The notes under the pieces were generated by a model. The model saw only the letters and a list, made by a program, of their open reading frames with translations. It did not search any database and had not been told where the DNA came from. Positions 35,668 to 44,558 of a stretch of DNA of 64,000 nucleotides are shown piece by piece (the first letter of the stretch is position 1; each line of letters begins with the position of its first letter). The position numbers and the translations under genes were made by a program. The stretch is from positions 806,001 to 870,000 of the forward strand of contig NZ_JBKINJ010000002.1 in the NCBI RefSeq assembly GCF_046602855.1, given 5' to 3'. The stretch comes from Gracilimonas sp046602855 (GTDB lineage Bacteria; Bacteroidota; Rhodothermia; Balneolales; Balneolaceae).

Positions 35668-36876
35668 ATGAAGTACGATTTTACAATTGTAGGGGCCGGC
35701 ATAGTCGGTCTCTCAACGGCATATAAACTCTCACTCAAATATCCTGAATCGAAGATCCTTGTTCTTGAAAAAGAAGGCAGGGTTGCGGCTCATCAGACCG
35801 GTAAGAACTCGGGTGTTATTCATTCAGGTATCTATTACAAGCCCGGAAGCTATAAGGCTAAAAACTGTGTGGATGGCAGGCATCAGCTGGTGGAATTTTG
35901 CAATAAGCATGATGTAGCGATCGATGTTTGCGGTAAAGTGATCGTTGCTACTGCCGATCCGGAAGTACCCAAGCTCAAAGAGATCTATGCACGGGGACTT
36001 GAAAACGATATAGAAGGCATTGAACTTATTGACGCTGACAGATTAAAGGAGTTAGAGCCGCATGTCAAAGGCGTTGCTGCGATCCATGTACCTTGTTCCG
36101 GAATCGTGGATTATGCCGGAGTTTGCAGGGTCTTGCAGAAGCTGCTTGAAAAAGGCAATGGCGAGGTGCGTTTCAACAGTAAGGTCACAAAGATCCGTCA
36201 TTTAGGTGATGAGGTGATCATAGAAGCTGGAAAGGAAGAAATTTCATCCTCCTATCTGATCAACTGTGCCGGATTATATTCTGATCACGTGGCTAAAAAT
36301 GCCGGGGTGAGATCTCCGGTTCAGATCGTGCCTTTTAAAGGTGAGTATTATGAATTGAAACCGGAAGCTGAATATTTGGTCAATGACCTGATCTATCCAC
36401 TTCCTAACCCCGAGTTTCCATTTCTTGGCGTTCATTTTACACGTATGGCTTTGGGGGGTATTGAGTGCGGACCCAATGCGGTCTTTGCCTTTAAAAGGGA
36501 AGGGTATAACAAGCTTTCCTTTGATCTGAGGGATACCATTGAAACCCTGAATTTTCCGGGTTTCTGGAAAATGGCAAAGGAACATTGGCGTATGGGACTT
36601 GATGAGTATCGGCGCTCACTTTCCAAAAAAGCCTTTGTGAAAGGATTACAAAAGTTGATTCCTGAAGTGCGAAAGGAACATCTTGAGGTCTCACCATCCG
36701 GTATCAGGGCCATGGCACTACAGCGTAACGGAGAGATCCTTGACGACTTTTATTTTGAAGTAGCCAATCGCCAGATCCACGTGCTAAATGCACCCAGCCC
36801 TGCTGCAACCGCAGGATTAGCCATTGGTGATGAGATAGCTAGGAAAGTGGAAGAAAATTTTAAATATAAGGTGTAG
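35668..36876 (+). CDS. lhgO: L-2-hydroxyglutarate oxidase/dehydrogenase (LhgO)
   Basis: 402 residues, FAD-dependent oxidoreductase of the DAO fold. N-terminal dinucleotide site IVGAGIVGLS (7-16), LVLEKE (end of strand 2), the LhgO signature GKNSGVIHSGIYYKPGS, and C-terminal SPSGIRAMA and NAPSPAATAGLAIG. It oxidises L-2-hydroxyglutarate to 2-oxoglutarate and passes electrons to the quinone pool, which clears a by-product of malate dehydrogenase side activity or of lysine breakdown. The next gene starts one nucleotide after its stop, so the two are coupled. Confidence 0.95.
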   Translation: MKYDFTIVGAGIVGLSTAYKLSLKYPESKILVLEKEGRVAAHQTGKNSGVIHSGIYYKPGSYKAKNCVDGRHQLVEFCNKHDVAIDVCGKVIVATADPEVPKLKEIYARGLENDIEGIELIDADRLKELEPHVKGVAAIHVPCSGIVDYAGVCRVLQKLLEKGNGEVRFNSKVTKIRHLGDEVIIEAGKEEISSSYLINCAGLYSDHVAKNAGVRSPVQIVPFKGEYYELKPEAEYLVNDLIYPLPNPEFPFLGVHFTRMALGGIECGPNAVFAFKREGYNKLSFDLRDTIETLNFPGFWKMAKEHWRMGLDEYRRSLSKKAFVKGLQKLIPEVRKEHLEVSPSGIRAMALQRNGEILDDFYFEVANRQIHVLNAPSPAATAGLAIGDEIARKVEENFKYKV

Positions 36877-36877
36877 T

Positions 36878-39724
36878 ATGATACACCAGGACTCCCTTAC
36901 CCGAAAACTTTACGCACAAGACGCCTCCCTATATCAGGAAGTTCCACAGGGCGTTTCCTTTCCGGAAAAACTGGAAGACATTCAGACTCTCGTAAAAAAA
37001 GCCAAGATCGAGAAATTCAGCATAACTGCCAGAAGTGCGGGTACCAGCCTTGCGGGACAAACGACCGGCGGGGGCGTGATCATGGATGTATCCCGTTATA
37101 TGACGGATATCCTGGAACTGGATCCTAAAACAAAAACAGCACATGTTCAGCCGGGAGTGATCCGTGACACTCTGAATCGTGAAGCCGGCAAACATCAGCT
37201 GCTATTTGGTCCTGATACCGCTACAACCAATCGCTGCATGATCGGTGGAATGATCGGTAATAATTCATCCGGCTCCTTTTCCATTAAGTATAAAACCACA
37301 CGGGAGCATACTCTTGAGATCGAGGCTGTTTTAAGTGATGGATCTACGGCTGTTTTCAAGCCTCTTACATCAAAAGAGTTAGAAGCCAAGAAGCGTCAAC
37401 AAAACCTGGAAGGACATATCTACCGCTCGACGTTGCTGCTTTTGGAGCAGAATCGAGAACTGATCGGTACAAGTTATCCTCATAAGGATATCATCCGAAG
37501 AAATACCGGGTACGCTCTTGATAAATTACTGGAGATGCAGCCACTCAACCCAAAGGGCAGGAAGTTCAATCTTTGTGAATTGTTATGTGGAAGCGAGGGA
37601 ACTCTGGCACTAACGGCTTCAGCGAAATTGGATCTTGTCTCTAAAGACAAGCATCAGCTGATCGTGGTCCCTCAGTTCAATTCGCTTGAGGAAACCATGA
37701 GAGCCGCTGTGGAGATCGTGAATTTTGAACCGGCGGCAGTGGAGTTGGTCGACCACATTATTATGGATGCGACCAAGGGTAATATTGAACAGCGAAAGAA
37801 TCGTTTTTTTCTGGATGGTGAGCCCCGATATATATTGATCACACAATTTGAGGGAGACGATCCGGAAGTACTGAAACAGCAGGCAGCGGAAATGGCTACA
37901 GTACTCAGTAAAAAAGGTCTGGGTTATTCATATCCGGTTATTTCGGAACCTGATAACATGAATCGCGTCTGGAATCTTAGAAAAGCCGGTCTTGGGCTTT
38001 TGATGGGCTTGGGTAAGGATGGAAGGTCACCTTCATTCTGTGAAGATACAGCCGTTCGGGTTCAGGACCTGCCTGAATACGTAAAGGAGTTTCGGGCCAT
38101 TTTGGATAAACATGACACCAACTGTGTGTTCTATGCACATGCTTCGGTGGGTGAGTTACACCTGCGACCTCAAATTGATATTAACACTGAAGCCGGCCTT
38201 CAGACCATGAAGATCATGGCAGAGGAAATTGCGGATCTTGTGAAAAAATACAATGGCTCGCTTTCAGGTGAGCATGGTGATGGTCGTGTTCGAGCGCCTT
38301 ATATCAGGAAGATATTAGGTGATGAAATGCTGCCGGTACTGAAGCAGGTTAAAGAGATCTGGGATCCGGAGTATATTTTTAATCCTGGCAAGATCGTGGA
38401 TCCTAAGCCTATTGATAAGGATCTTAGGTTTTCACCTTCCTATAAAAAACCGGAACCTGAAACGGTATTTTCATGGCGCAAAGAAGGGGATTTTGGGAGT
38501 GCCATGGAGCTGTGTAACGGAGCAGGGGTTTGTCGCAAGCTTGCCGAAAGTGGCGGGACTATGTGTCCTTCTTATATGGCTACCAAGGATGAGAAGGACT
38601 CAACCCGTGGCAGGGCGAATGTATTCAGGCAGGTATTTTCCGGTGAAGATCCACATGGCTATGCATCTGAAGAACTGCGTGAAGCACTGGATCTTTGCCT
38701 GAGTTGTAAGGCTTGTAAAAGCGAGTGTCCGGCCAATGTAGACATGGGTAAAATGAAAGCTGAGTTCATAAATGGCTGGCACAAGGAAAATGGACCACAG
38801 CTCAAGGAGCAGTTCTTTGCAAATGCCGGAAAACTATTTCCATTGGCTTCAATGACTCCAGCACTGTCCAACTTTTTTACAAGTTCGACTCCGGGAAAAT
38901 GGATTTTTGAGACTGTGTTTGGCATCGATTCCCGCAGGGACCTGCCTGAGTTTGCCCCCAGATCATTTCATTCTTTGTTCAAAAAACATCAGAAACATGG
39001 AGCAATAAATTCTGATAAAAAAGTGGTGCTTTTTGTAGACCTGTTCACGAACTATAATGATCCACATATCGGTATGGATGCCGTACAGGTACTTGAAAAA
39101 ATGGGGTACGAGGTGATCATTCCGAAAGCCATGGAAACCGGTCGACCACAACTTTCAAAAGGATTTCTCGTAGAGGCAAAAGCTATAGCCTTAGATGTGC
39201 TGTCAGAATTTGGGGAATATGTTGAAAAAGGTATACCTGTGATAGGGATCGAACCTTCAGAGATACTTACCCTACGGGATGAATTCCTTGAGTTATGTGA
39301 AGAAGACCGATTACCGCTCGCGAATAAACTTGCAGAGCTATCTTATACTTTTGAGGAATTTATAGCACAAAATAAAAACAGCCTTCCACGATCTAACACG
39401 ACTCAAAAGGTCATGCTGCATGGTCATTGCCATGCCAAGGCGTTGGTTGGGAATGAACCGACGGTAGAGGCACTGGAATCGGCCGGGTACCAAGTGCAGG
39501 TCCTTGAAACAGGTTGCTGCGGAATGGCGGGAAGTTTTGGGTACGAAAAAGATCATTATGAAGTCTCTCAGGATATAGGAGAGCTGGTTCTGTTTCCGGC
39601 GCTGCGCAAAAATCAGGAGGATGAGATTTGTGCCCCAGGATTCTCATGCCGACATCAGGTCAAAGATGGCATGGATAGGGAAGCAGTTCATCCGGCGTCG
39701 TTGATTGCCCGGGCGATTTTATAA
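36878..39724 (+). CDS. FAD-linked, Fe-S-binding 2-hydroxyacid dehydrogenase (GlcD/YdiJ-like fusion)
   Basis: 948 residues. FAD_binding_4 domain (about 25-215, with ARSAGTSLAGQTTGGGVIMDVSR-type pyrophosphate loop), FAD-oxidase C-terminal domain (about 250-515, SGEHGDGRVRAPY), two 4Fe-4S motifs (an N-terminal CxxxxxC...CP variant near 547-565 and CLSCKACKSECP near 607), and a CCG domain (HGHCHAKAL, ETGCCGMAGSFGYE) that may bind another cluster. This order is that of GlcD-GlpC fusions such as E. coli YdiJ, reported as a D-2-hydroxyglutarate dehydrogenase; D-lactate or glycolate remain possible substrates. Its pairing with lhgO (1-nt gap) favours a 2-hydroxyglutarate role (inference). Confidence 0.9.
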   Translation: MIHQDSLTRKLYAQDASLYQEVPQGVSFPEKLEDIQTLVKKAKIEKFSITARSAGTSLAGQTTGGGVIMDVSRYMTDILELDPKTKTAHVQPGVIRDTLNREAGKHQLLFGPDTATTNRCMIGGMIGNNSSGSFSIKYKTTREHTLEIEAVLSDGSTAVFKPLTSKELEAKKRQQNLEGHIYRSTLLLLEQNRELIGTSYPHKDIIRRNTGYALDKLLEMQPLNPKGRKFNLCELLCGSEGTLALTASAKLDLVSKDKHQLIVVPQFNSLEETMRAAVEIVNFEPAAVELVDHIIMDATKGNIEQRKNRFFLDGEPRYILITQFEGDDPEVLKQQAAEMATVLSKKGLGYSYPVISEPDNMNRVWNLRKAGLGLLMGLGKDGRSPSFCEDTAVRVQDLPEYVKEFRAILDKHDTNCVFYAHASVGELHLRPQIDINTEAGLQTMKIMAEEIADLVKKYNGSLSGEHGDGRVRAPYIRKILGDEMLPVLKQVKEIWDPEYIFNPGKIVDPKPIDKDLRFSPSYKKPEPETVFSWRKEGDFGSAMELCNGAGVCRKLAESGGTMCPSYMATKDEKDSTRGRANVFRQVFSGEDPHGYASEELREALDLCLSCKACKSECPANVDMGKMKAEFINGWHKENGPQLKEQFFANAGKLFPLASMTPALSNFFTSSTPGKWIFETVFGIDSRRDLPEFAPRSFHSLFKKHQKHGAINSDKKVVLFVDLFTNYNDPHIGMDAVQVLEKMGYEVIIPKAMETGRPQLSKGFLVEAKAIALDVLSEFGEYVEKGIPVIGIEPSEILTLRDEFLELCEEDRLPLANKLAELSYTFEEFIAQNKNSLPRSNTTQKVMLHGHCHAKALVGNEPTVEALESAGYQVQVLETGCCGMAGSFGYEKDHYEVSQDIGELVLFPALRKNQEDEICAPGFSCRHQVKDGMDREAVHPASLIARAIL

Positions 39725-39735
39725 ATGAAAAATAT

Positions 39736-41442
39736 TTAATTTTTAAATGTATTCTTCTCGATCAATTCACGGGCACTGGTTAGGGCAGAATCGGTGATCT
39801 GTGAACCGCTCATCAGGCTGGCTATCTCGTGAATGTGTTCTTCATCTGAAAGTGGAATGATTCGGGTTACTGTTCGCTCTCCTTCTTCTACTTTGGCCAC
39901 CTTATAGTGTCTATGGGCCTGACTAGCGATCTGTGGCTGGTGTGTGATGGCCACTATCTGACAATGTTCCGATAGTTTCCTCATGGAAGCTCCGACTTTC
40001 TCAGAGATCTCCCCACTGATACCTGTATCGATCTCATCAAAGATCATAACCGGAAGGCTTTGCTCTTTGGCGAGAATGGATTTCAGCGCCAGCATCACAC
40101 GGCTGATCTCACCGCCGGAAGCAATTTTGGCAAGTGGTTTCGGTTCTTCGCCTTTGTTGGTGGATATGAACATGCGGACGTCATCGCAACCTGTTTCGGT
40201 ACAATCGATAGTTTTGCCCTCTATTTCGATCAAGCCGTTGTCAGATAACAGCCAGTCAACGCGTACATCAAGTTTGGAGTGTGGAATACCAACTTTGCTG
40301 AGTTCTGTCTGTATCTGAACCGCCAGCTTTTCTCCGATCTTTTTACGCGTATCATGAAGATTGATAGCATGATCTTTCAGAATTTCAGATTGTTTCTGAA
40401 TGGCTTGCTCGATCTTATCGATCTCAAGATCAAAATTGTCGGCTAGTGATAATTCGCGTTGAATTTCGTGCAGGTATTTGACCAGTTCAGGCAAATTGCG
40501 CTGATACTTCTTCTGAAGCCGGTTAAGCTCAGACTGTCGCTGACGTAGTTCTTCAAGCCGATTTGGATTGAATTCAATGCTGTTTCGGTATCGTTCGGCA
40601 AATGCAATAGCTTCGTTTACGCTCACTCGTGCGGCGTTTATCTCCTCCAGATAATTATTGAATTCCGGCTCGATTCGCGCCAGATCTTCGAGATTTAATT
40701 TCAGGAAGTTTAACAACTGAATAATATTTCCATCATCCGATTCAGCCATTTCAGATAATGCCGCTGCTTTTTGGTCAAGAACTTCAGCATTATCCAGGAG
40801 ATTCATCTCAGACTCAAGTTGTTCAAGATCAATTTTGTCAAGCTGCGCCTCCTGTAGTTCCTGCACCTGAAAGCGATAAAGTTCGGTTTTCTCCTGCAGC
40901 TCGTGTTCTCTTTTCTTTAAGGCCCGTAGTTCCTTTTGCAGCTCTGTTATTTTTTTGTATTCAGCCTGATACCCTTTCAATATCGGCTCCACTTCCCCAA
41001 AACCATCTATCACACCCAGGTGATTTTCTTCCTTTAATAGCAGTTGATGATCGTGTTGTCCATGCAGATCTACAAGAAGATCACCCGCTGATTTAAGCAC
41101 ACTGATATTAACCGGGGTATCGTTTATAAAGGCCCGACTGCCTGTATTTCGGATCTCTCGGCGCAAGATCAAATATTCACTGAATTCGACTTCATTCTCT
41201 TCCAGAAGCGATCTGAGCTCTTCATTATTGTCAACTTTGATGGTTGCTTCTGTGATAGCTTTATCAGCTCCTCTTCGAATTACTTCTGTATCGGCACGTT
41301 CACCCAAGATCATATTCAGTGCCCCAATAATGATAGACTTCCCGGCGCCCGTCTGCCCGGTCAGGATATTCAATCCTTCCTCGAAACCCACTTCAAGTTC
41401 ATCTATCAGGGCAAAATCTTTTATATATAGTGATTTTATCAT
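39736..41442 (-). CDS. recN: DNA repair protein RecN
   Basis: 568 residues, SMC-like ATPase. Walker A GQTGAGKS (29-36), a long central coiled coil (about 150-370), ABC signature KIASGGEISRVMLALK and Walker B VMIFDEIDTGISG near the C-terminus, then the D-loop/H-loop region ITHQPQIASQA. RecN holds broken DNA ends together during double-strand-break repair. The gene runs convergent to the dehydrogenase (11-nt gap). No LexA box was evident upstream, and the four-helix-bundle gene lies 26 nt upstream on the same strand. Confidence 0.96.
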   Translation of the reverse strand: MIKSLYIKDFALIDELEVGFEEGLNILTGQTGAGKSIIIGALNMILGERADTEVIRRGADKAITEATIKVDNNEELRSLLEENEVEFSEYLILRREIRNTGSRAFINDTPVNISVLKSAGDLLVDLHGQHDHQLLLKEENHLGVIDGFGEVEPILKGYQAEYKKITELQKELRALKKREHELQEKTELYRFQVQELQEAQLDKIDLEQLESEMNLLDNAEVLDQKAAALSEMAESDDGNIIQLLNFLKLNLEDLARIEPEFNNYLEEINAARVSVNEAIAFAERYRNSIEFNPNRLEELRQRQSELNRLQKKYQRNLPELVKYLHEIQRELSLADNFDLEIDKIEQAIQKQSEILKDHAINLHDTRKKIGEKLAVQIQTELSKVGIPHSKLDVRVDWLLSDNGLIEIEGKTIDCTETGCDDVRMFISTNKGEEPKPLAKIASGGEISRVMLALKSILAKEQSLPVMIFDEIDTGISGEISEKVGASMRKLSEHCQIVAITHQPQIASQAHRHYKVAKVEEGERTVTRIIPLSDEEHIHEIASLMSGSQITDSALTSARELIEKNTFKN

Positions 41443-41468
41443 GGAAATTGGGAATTATGGATGTTGAA

Positions 41469-41822
41469 TTATGAATTTCTTTCCTGAGTGGTTTTGACGA
41501 TCGAGGTCAGGATATTAATAATTTGATCAATGTCACGTAAATATGAATCCAAATCAATACTAGTTAGTTCACTATGTTTTAAAAGCCGTAACCAATAGCG
41601 GGTTTCTCTAGCTTCTTTTGAAGATATAGACATTTTGTAAAGAAAATCTTTCTTCGAAAATCCTGCAAGAGATTCTTCAATGTTCGCCCCAATACTTGTT
41701 CCGCTTCTTAGTAATTGCTTTGATATTACGAACTCTTTCTTTTCAATAAGGTTTTTGTAAAGCGTAATGATAGCTAAAGCAAAATCAAAACTTTTAGATT
41801 GTATGATATTTTTCTTTTTCAT
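41469..41822 (-). CDS. Four-helix-bundle protein (23S rRNA intervening-sequence protein family)
   Basis: 118 residues from the ATG at 41822; a TTG eight codons earlier (41846) is less likely because the family starts close to the first helix. It has four amphipathic helices and the family signature LLRSGTSIGANIEESLAGFS. The fold forms pentameric bundles; it was first found in 23S rRNA intervening sequences but most members, like this one, are free-standing genes of unknown function. A decayed relative lies 1.2 kb away at 43031. Confidence 0.9.
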   Translation of the reverse strand: MKKKNIIQSKSFDFALAIITLYKNLIEKKEFVISKQLLRSGTSIGANIEESLAGFSKKDFLYKMSISSKEARETRYWLRLLKHSELTSIDLDSYLRDIDQIINILTSIVKTTQERNS

Positions 41823-41929
41823 GGCTCTTTTTGATTTAAAATTCAAAATCCCATACTCATAATTACAATAGTAAGAGCGGTAAAAAACTAATTCCTTACA
41901 AAAAAGTTGAAAGTGCGTACCTTGTGGGT

Positions 41930-42946
41930 ATGAAAAAGAAAGCCGGAAAAGACAGACAGTCTACGATTTACGATCATACCGTACCCGAAGGGCAGAATTC
42001 GGATATCCGATTGGATGTCTATATCACCTCGTTTGTGGAAAATGCATCTAGAAGTAAAGTGCAAAAAGCTATCAAGAACGGTTATGTAACCGTGAATGGG
42101 AAAAAGGAAAAATCATCCTACATCATGCAGCCGGATGATGAGATCTACATCGAGCTTCCTCAGCCTCCACCGCCGGAAGCCAAACCTGAAAATTTAGACC
42201 TGAATATTGTTTATGAAGATGATGACATCATCATAGTCAATAAAGAGGCCGGAATGGTGGTTCATCCGGCATATGGAAATTGGAGTGGCACAATGGTAAA
42301 TGGCTTGATGTATCATGTGGATGAACTGGCAGGGGAGGATGAAGACGAAAACCTGCGTCCGGGTATTGTGCATCGACTGGATAAAGATACGAGTGGATTG
42401 CTTGTTGTAGCTAAAAGTGACGAGACACTGGCTAAACTGAGTGGGCTATTTCAGGAAAAGGACGTTGAAAGAACTTATTGGGCTATTGTTTGGGGAACCC
42501 CGGACCCTGAAGGAACCATTGAAGGAGATATTGGTCGTTCTAAAAAAGATCGAAAACTCATGACCGTCAAACCTGAGGGTCAGGGTAAATCTGCAGTGAC
42601 ACACTACAAAGTGCTGGAGTATTTTGATTATCTGAGCCTGGTGGAGGTCAAGCTGGAAACCGGGCGAACGCATCAGATCCGGGTTCACTTCGCCCATAAA
42701 GGAAATCATGTATTTGGAGACCCTACCTATGGTGGTACGTCTGTTCGCTATGGGCCGAACACGGGTTCAAGGAAATCCATGTTCCATAATCTTATCACAG
42801 GGCTGGGTCGGCAGGCTCTTCATGCCAAAACGCTGGGATTTGAACATCCGGCTACAGGAGAAATGGTGAGATTCGATTCTGAACTACCGGATGATTTTCA
42901 GCATGTACTGACCATGTTAAGAGAGAATTGTAAGGCAGAATATTGA
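41930..42946 (+). CDS. rluD: RluD-family 23S rRNA pseudouridine synthase
   Basis: 338 residues from ATG 41930; a GTG two codons earlier is possible. An S4 RNA-binding domain (about 25-80) precedes the catalytic domain with GIVHRLDKDTSG, whose Asp151 is the nucleophile, then LETGRTHQIRVHFAHKGNHVFGDPTYGG. RluD-type enzymes make pseudouridines in helix 69 of 23S rRNA, important for ribosome assembly and release. A TACCTTGT box ends 4 nt before the ATG. No lspA neighbour is present. Confidence 0.93.
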   Translation: MKKKAGKDRQSTIYDHTVPEGQNSDIRLDVYITSFVENASRSKVQKAIKNGYVTVNGKKEKSSYIMQPDDEIYIELPQPPPPEAKPENLDLNIVYEDDDIIIVNKEAGMVVHPAYGNWSGTMVNGLMYHVDELAGEDEDENLRPGIVHRLDKDTSGLLVVAKSDETLAKLSGLFQEKDVERTYWAIVWGTPDPEGTIEGDIGRSKKDRKLMTVKPEGQGKSAVTHYKVLEYFDYLSLVEVKLETGRTHQIRVHFAHKGNHVFGDPTYGGTSVRYGPNTGSRKSMFHNLITGLGRQALHAKTLGFEHPATGEMVRFDSELPDDFQHVLTMLRENCKAEY

Positions 42947-43030
42947 GGAGACTTGAAAGTTTTTTGTAAGGTTCGCAGGCTTCGTTACTCTAACTATTTA
43001 AAGAAATCAGAATCTAAAACAGTTAGAAAA

Positions 43031-43405
43031 ATGAGAAAAACGGCAAGAAATTTTCAAGACTTAATTGCGTGACAGAAGACTCATCAATTGGCACTAAAAA
43101 CATATCAATACACTCAAAATTTTCCGAAGCATGAACTTTATTGGTTAAATTCTCAATTTCTGAGAATCACTGTTTCTATTCCTGCTAATACTGCTGAAGG
43201 ATTCGAGAAATGCGGAAGAATAGATACGATGCGTTTTTAAATATTTTGCACGGTTCTTGGTAAGAATGCAGATATTTTGTCTTCCTTGCAAAAGATCTGA
43301 ACCATGGAAATTCAGGTCACTTAAATAATTAACTGGAAGAAGTGAATTGCTTGCTCAAAGGCTGATACAAAACCATTCTGAATTCAGATTCCTGACTTCT
43401 GAATT
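43031..43405 (+). pseudogene. Decayed four-helix-bundle (23S intervening-sequence) protein gene
   Basis: From ATG 43031 the frame reads MRKTARNFQDLIA, then TGA (43070-43072) where the family has Trp (LIxWQKAHQ). It then continues QKTHQLALKTYQYTQNFPK and SIPANTAEGFEKCGR, the unmistakable family core, up to TMRF followed by TAA. Beyond that a shifted frame carries LAKDLNHGNSGHLNN and LEEVNCLLKG with further stops. So there are at least two nonsense changes and a frameshift. It sits alone between rluD and the CNNM gene and is a distinct paralog of the intact gene at 41469. Confidence 0.85.
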
Positions 43406-43451
43406 CTCTATTATTTAACCATATTTTCACAATTTAAACTCTAATTTCCGT

Positions 43452-43459
43452 TACATTTA
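43452..43459 (+). promoter_or_regulatory. TACATTTA box 4 nt before the CNNM ATG
   Basis: It matches TAnnTTTR and ends 4 nt before ATG 43464, the same arrangement as before lhgO and the BaiN-like gene. Possible leaderless promoter. Confidence 0.3.
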
Positions 43460-43463
43460 ACCC

Positions 43464-44558
43464 ATGGGATTACTGACATTTTATTTAGTGCTTGCCATTG
43501 GAGTCTCATTTTTGTGCTCCATTTTAGAAGCCGTTCTGCTTTCAATATCACCATCTTTTGTGGCGGTGACAGAGAAGAATGACCCTAAGACCGGTCAGCT
43601 TCTTAAAGAGCTGAAGAAAGACATTGATCGGCCGTTATCTGCGATCCTGACTCTAAATACGATCGCCCACACCGTTGGAGCAGCAGGGGTTGGTGCTCAG
43701 GCACAGGTTGTATTTGGGAATGCCTACGTGAGTATAACATCAGCTCTATTAACATTAGCCATACTGATCTTTTCAGAGATCATCCCAAAAACTCTGGGCG
43801 CAAATTACTGGAAAGCATTATCCGGTTTTGCTGCACGCGCTACTAAAGTGTTGATCTATGTTACCTATCCGTTGGTTCTACTTTCTCAGTGGATCACCCG
43901 ATGGCTTTCGAGTGAAAAAAATCAGCCTACAGTAAGCCGCGAAGAATTCAGTGCCATGGCGGAACTGGGTTTTGAGGAAGGTATTTTTGAGGAGGGTGAA
44001 TCCAATATCTTTAAAAACCTGATAAGGTTTCGCTCATTAAGGGTACAGGATATTATGACTCCACGTATTGTGGTCGTGAAATTTCAGGAAGACCAGACCA
44101 TTCAAGAGATCCTTCAGCATAAAGAAGAGTTAAGGGTTTCCAGAATGCCGGTATATGGAGATAATGAAGAGGATATCACCGGATATATTTTGAAGAATGA
44201 TCTGTACTATAATCTTTCAGAAGGAAATGGAGAAAAGGCCTTGAAGGACATCAAGCGAGAAGTATTGATACTGCCTGAGACCATTTCCCTGAAAACTCTT
44301 TTCGAAAGGCTACTGGAAAAGCAAGAGCATATTGCAGTTGTTGTTGATGAATATGGAGGATTTTCAGGTGTTGTTACTATGGAAGATGTGGTGGAAACTC
44401 TGTTCGGAATGGAGATCGTAGATGAAATTGATGCTATCGAAGACATGCAGAAGCTGGCCCGTCAAAAGTGGAGAGAGCGGGCCAAGCGATTGGGTATTGT
44501 TATACCTGACAAGCTAAAAGAAGTCAGTGCCCCGGATCAGAAAAAATCAGCTGAATAA
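43464..44558 (+). CDS. CNNM/CorC-type membrane protein (DUF21 + CBS pair)
   Basis: 364 residues. DUF21/CNNM membrane domain (about 1-165, four helices, with FSEIIPKTLGANY), then two CBS domains (about 195-320: VQDIMTPRIVVVKF, RMPVYGDNEEDITGYI, VVVDEYGGFSGVVTMEDVVETLFG). The C-terminal CorC_HlyC domain seen in longer relatives is missing; a short charged tail ends the protein. The family moves or regulates Mg2+/divalent cations, with CBS domains binding adenine nucleotides. The 3' end overlaps that of lysC by 12 bp, tail to tail. Confidence 0.92.
   Translation: MGLLTFYLVLAIGVSFLCSILEAVLLSISPSFVAVTEKNDPKTGQLLKELKKDIDRPLSAILTLNTIAHTVGAAGVGAQAQVVFGNAYVSITSALLTLAILIFSEIIPKTLGANYWKALSGFAARATKVLIYVTYPLVLLSQWITRWLSSEKNQPTVSREEFSAMAELGFEEGIFEEGESNIFKNLIRFRSLRVQDIMTPRIVVVKFQEDQTIQEILQHKEELRVSRMPVYGDNEEDITGYILKNDLYYNLSEGNGEKALKDIKREVLILPETISLKTLFERLLEKQEHIAVVVDEYGGFSGVVTMEDVVETLFGMEIVDEIDAIEDMQKLARQKWRERAKRLGIVIPDKLKEVSAPDQKKSAE

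Noticed and set aside
44547..44558. Frameshift or fusion between the CNNM gene and lysC
   Set aside because: The two genes simply overlap tail to tail by 12 bp; both have normal C-termini.
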